DNA from: Candidatus Nitrotoga sp. AM1P
GTDB taxonomy: Bacteria; Pseudomonadota; Gammaproteobacteria; Burkholderiales; Gallionellaceae
Length of the DNA: 64,000 nucleotides
Assembly (NCBI RefSeq): GCF_013168275.1
Contig: NZ_AP019547.1
Span: 2,046,001 to 2,110,000 of the forward strand
Direction: 5' to 3'
In this document: positions 62,505-64,000 of the stretch, one piece after another
Numbering within the stretch: position 1 is the stretch's first letter
Layout of the letters: the number at the start of each line of letters is the position of its first letter
The notes under the pieces: model-generated
The model's database searches: none
What the model was told of the DNA's origin: nothing
The model's input: the letters and a program-made list of their open reading frames with translations, nothing else
Program-made: the position numbers and the translations under genes

Positions 62505-63668
62505 TTATAGTCCAGCCTCAGCTCGCAGGGCAGATGCCTTATCTGTTGCTTCCCAAGTAAACCCTGGTTCTTCGCGACCAAAGTGGCCATAAGCAGCAGT
62601 ACTGGTATAAATCGGGCGCAATAAATCGAGCATTTGCACAATACCTTTTGGCCGCAGGTCAAAATGTTTTTTTACCAACTCTGCAATCTTTTCGTCAGAA
62701 ATTTTTCCAGTGCCATAACTGGTGACCCACACACTGGTGGGCTGAGCCACGCCAATCGCGTAGGAAATCTGGATCAGGCATTTGCTGGCCAAACCAGCAG
62801 CTACAATGTTCTTGGCGATATAGCGGCCAGCATAGGCCGCTGAACGATCCACTTTGGATGGATCCTTGCCGGAAAATGCACCCCCGCCATGCGGAGCAGA
62901 ACCCCCATAGGTATCCACAATAATCTTGCGCCCAGTCAAGCCGCAATCACCTTGCGGGCCACCAATCACAAAACGGCCAGTGGGATTTACCAGATACTTA
63001 ATGTCACTTTTGATTAGTTCCTGTGGTAACACGGGCTTGATAATATCTTCAATTACGGCTTCACGAATGGTCTCTAACGACATTTCGGGAGAGTGCTGAG
63101 TAGATAACAATACCGTGTCAATGGAGTGTGGCTTGCCATCCTCATAACGGATAGTAACTTGTGCTTTAGCATCCGGACGCAACCAATTAAGACGGCCATC
63201 GCGGCGAAGTTGCGACTGACGCTCAACTACGCGGTGCGCCAGATAAATTGGCAGCGGCATCAACGTTGGAGTTTCATCGCAAGCGTAACCGAACATCAGA
63301 CCTTGATCCCCAGCACCCTGATCCATATACTCATGAGATGCGCGATCAACGCCTTGAGCGATGTCCGAACTTTGCTTGTCATAAGCAACAAGCACGGCAC
63401 AACCTTTGTAGTCTATGCCATATTCGGTATTATCATAGCCGATGCGCTTGATACAATCGCGCGCCACGTTGATATAGTCCACATTAGCGCTGGTCGTTAT
63501 TTCACCGGCAAGCACCACGAGGCCTGTGTTGACTAATGTCTCAGCGGCTACTCGCGCATAGGGGTCTTGCGCTAGAATAGCATCCAGAATGGAATCGGAA
63601 ATTTGATCCGCAACTTTGTCGGGGTGACCTTCAGACACTGATTCGGATGTAAACAGAAATTCACTCAT
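62505..63668 (-). CDS. metK: S-adenosylmethionine synthetase
   Basis: The 387-residue enzyme has the expected length. It shows [16 protein letters not shown], the ATP-binding [12 protein letters not shown] hexapeptide (GAGDQG), the P-loop-like [19 protein letters not shown], and [10 protein letters not shown] at the end. It makes SAM from methionine and ATP in the cytoplasm. It is divergent from the lpxL/htrB-type gene across 66 bases. No SAM riboswitch-like structure was recognised in that gap. Confidence 0.98.
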   Translation of the reverse strand: MSEFLFTSESVSEGHPDKVADQISDSILDAILAQDPYARVAAETLVNTGLVVLAGEITTSANVDYINVARDCIKRIGYDNTEYGIDYKGCAVLVAYDKQSSDIAQGVDRASHEYMDQGAGDQGLMFGYACDETPTLMPLPIYLAHRVVERQSQLRRDGRLNWLRPDAKAQVTIRYEDGKPHSIDTVLLSTQHSPEMSLETIREAVIEDIIKPVLPQELIKSDIKYLVNPTGRFVIGGPQGDCGLTGRKIIVDTYGGSAPHGGGAFSGKDPSKVDRSAAYAGRYIAKNIVAAGLASKCLIQISYAIGVAQPTSVWVTSYGTGKISDEKIAELVKKHFDLRPKGIVQMLDLLRPIYTSTAAYGHFGREEPGFTWEATDKASALRAEAGL

Positions 63669-63734
63669 AGCGCTCCGTGATAATTGGTTGAGAAAGTAAT
63701 TGATTATAGCAATAACTCGGTTGTAATTACCCCC

Positions 63735-64000
63735 ATGATATCTTCCCTTGTAACCTGGTTATTCAATTTGGTAGCGCGTTTGCCGCTGAGTGTGTTACAC
63801 CGCCTAGGAGCCGTGGTGGGCAGATTGATTTATCGTCTGTCCGATAAGTATGCCGAACGAATGCGCGAAAATCTCGGCCATGCATGGAAAGGCCGTCCCC
63901 AAGGAGATTTTCGCAAGGTGTTAAACGCCAGCATAGTTGAAACGGGCAAGGGGGCGGCCGAATTGCTGTGGATTTGGTGCCGACCGCTAGCAGAGGTGAC
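63735..64000 (+). CDS. Lipid A biosynthesis acyltransferase (LpxL/HtrB family), 3' end outside window
   Basis: ATG 63735 begins [20 protein letters not shown], a membrane-anchored start, followed by [13 protein letters not shown] and [15 protein letters not shown] as in LpxL/HtrB and related lysophospholipid acyltransferases. The catalytic HX4D lies beyond the window. The family adds secondary acyl chains to lipid A. The metK-htrB divergent pair is a common betaproteobacterial arrangement. Confidence 0.85.
   Translation, partial: MISSLVTWLFNLVARLPLSVLHRLGAVVGRLIYRLSDKYAERMRENLGHAWKGRPQGDFRKVLNASIVETGKGAAELLWIWCRPLAEV

Noticed and set aside
63669..63734. Possible SAM-sensing riboswitch between metK and lpxL/htrB
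   Set aside because: The gap is only 66 bases and no riboswitch-like paired structure is visible.
1..64000. tRNA, rRNA or CRISPR arrays
   Set aside because: No cloverleaf with T-loop consensus, rRNA core sequence or regularly spaced repeats was recognised by eye; absence is not proven without tools.

Overview
The window reads as a chromosomal segment of a Gram-negative betaproteobacterium. The closest feel is the Nitrosomonadales/Gallionellaceae group, inferred from gene content only: metK divergent from an lpxL/htrB-type acyltransferase, many periplasmic c-type cytochromes, an OprO/P-type phosphate porin, and exopolysaccharide or protein glycosylation genes. No rRNA, tRNA or CRISPR array was recognised. 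Housekeeping stretches (pepN, ppk1, pst genes, metK) alternate with accessory islands full of gene remnants, insertion-sequence relics and REP-like hairpins.

Layout. 1-7.2 kb: the end of an Hsp20 gene, a MITE-like element with perfect 20-bp inverted ends, pepN, a one-polypeptide restriction-modification enzyme (nuclease, methylase and specificity region) whose 3' end is shifted out of frame by a 26-bp tandem duplication, and a TumE/TumA-type toxin-antitoxin pair next to a frameshifted yicC 3' remnant. 7.5-23.3 kb: a dispersed phosphate-starvation island. It holds ppk1, a phosphate porin, pstS, phoU with a divergent pyruvate-kinase-like gene, an ornithine-lipid-type acyltransferase pair (olsA-like, olsB-like), sixA, an orphan parA, a truncated olsB-like paralogue and pstCAB. 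PhoB-box-like 18-mers precede six or seven of these units; no phoB or phoR lies in the window.

23.5-42.5 kb: surface glycan and glycosylation genes. These are a Wzz/GumC-type protein fused to a degenerate tyrosine-recombinase-like domain, a decayed coiled-coil gene, a GT2 glycosyltransferase, three consecutive TPR-GT41 (SPINDLY/OGT-like) glycosyltransferases, one of them an internally duplicated 1321-residue protein, a Wzt-C-like/methyltransferase protein, a polysaccharide deacetylase, an unknown protein, and a large secreted protein whose 3' end is duplicated about 1.8 kb away. 42.6-46.2 kb: a compact TetR-controlled sulfur island (rhodanese, DUF4242, a 59-residue mono-cluster ferredoxin, sulfide:quinone-type oxidoreductase, DUF1641) with a near-leaderless promoter that carries its operator between -35 and -10.

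46.2-49.6 kb: a gene graveyard with an IS5-type element, a frameshifted higB beside an intact higA, an accD 3' remnant, a phage terminase remnant and a subtilase cut off before its catalytic serine. 49.7-59.6 kb: a run of RoxA-like or MauG-like multi-haem cytochromes with a lipoprotein, a ferritin-like protein and a periplasmic protein of unknown function. 59.8-64 kb: an internally deleted IS5-type relic, an Old Yellow Enzyme homologue with an unusual N-terminal extension, a small membrane protein, metK and the start of lpxL/htrB.
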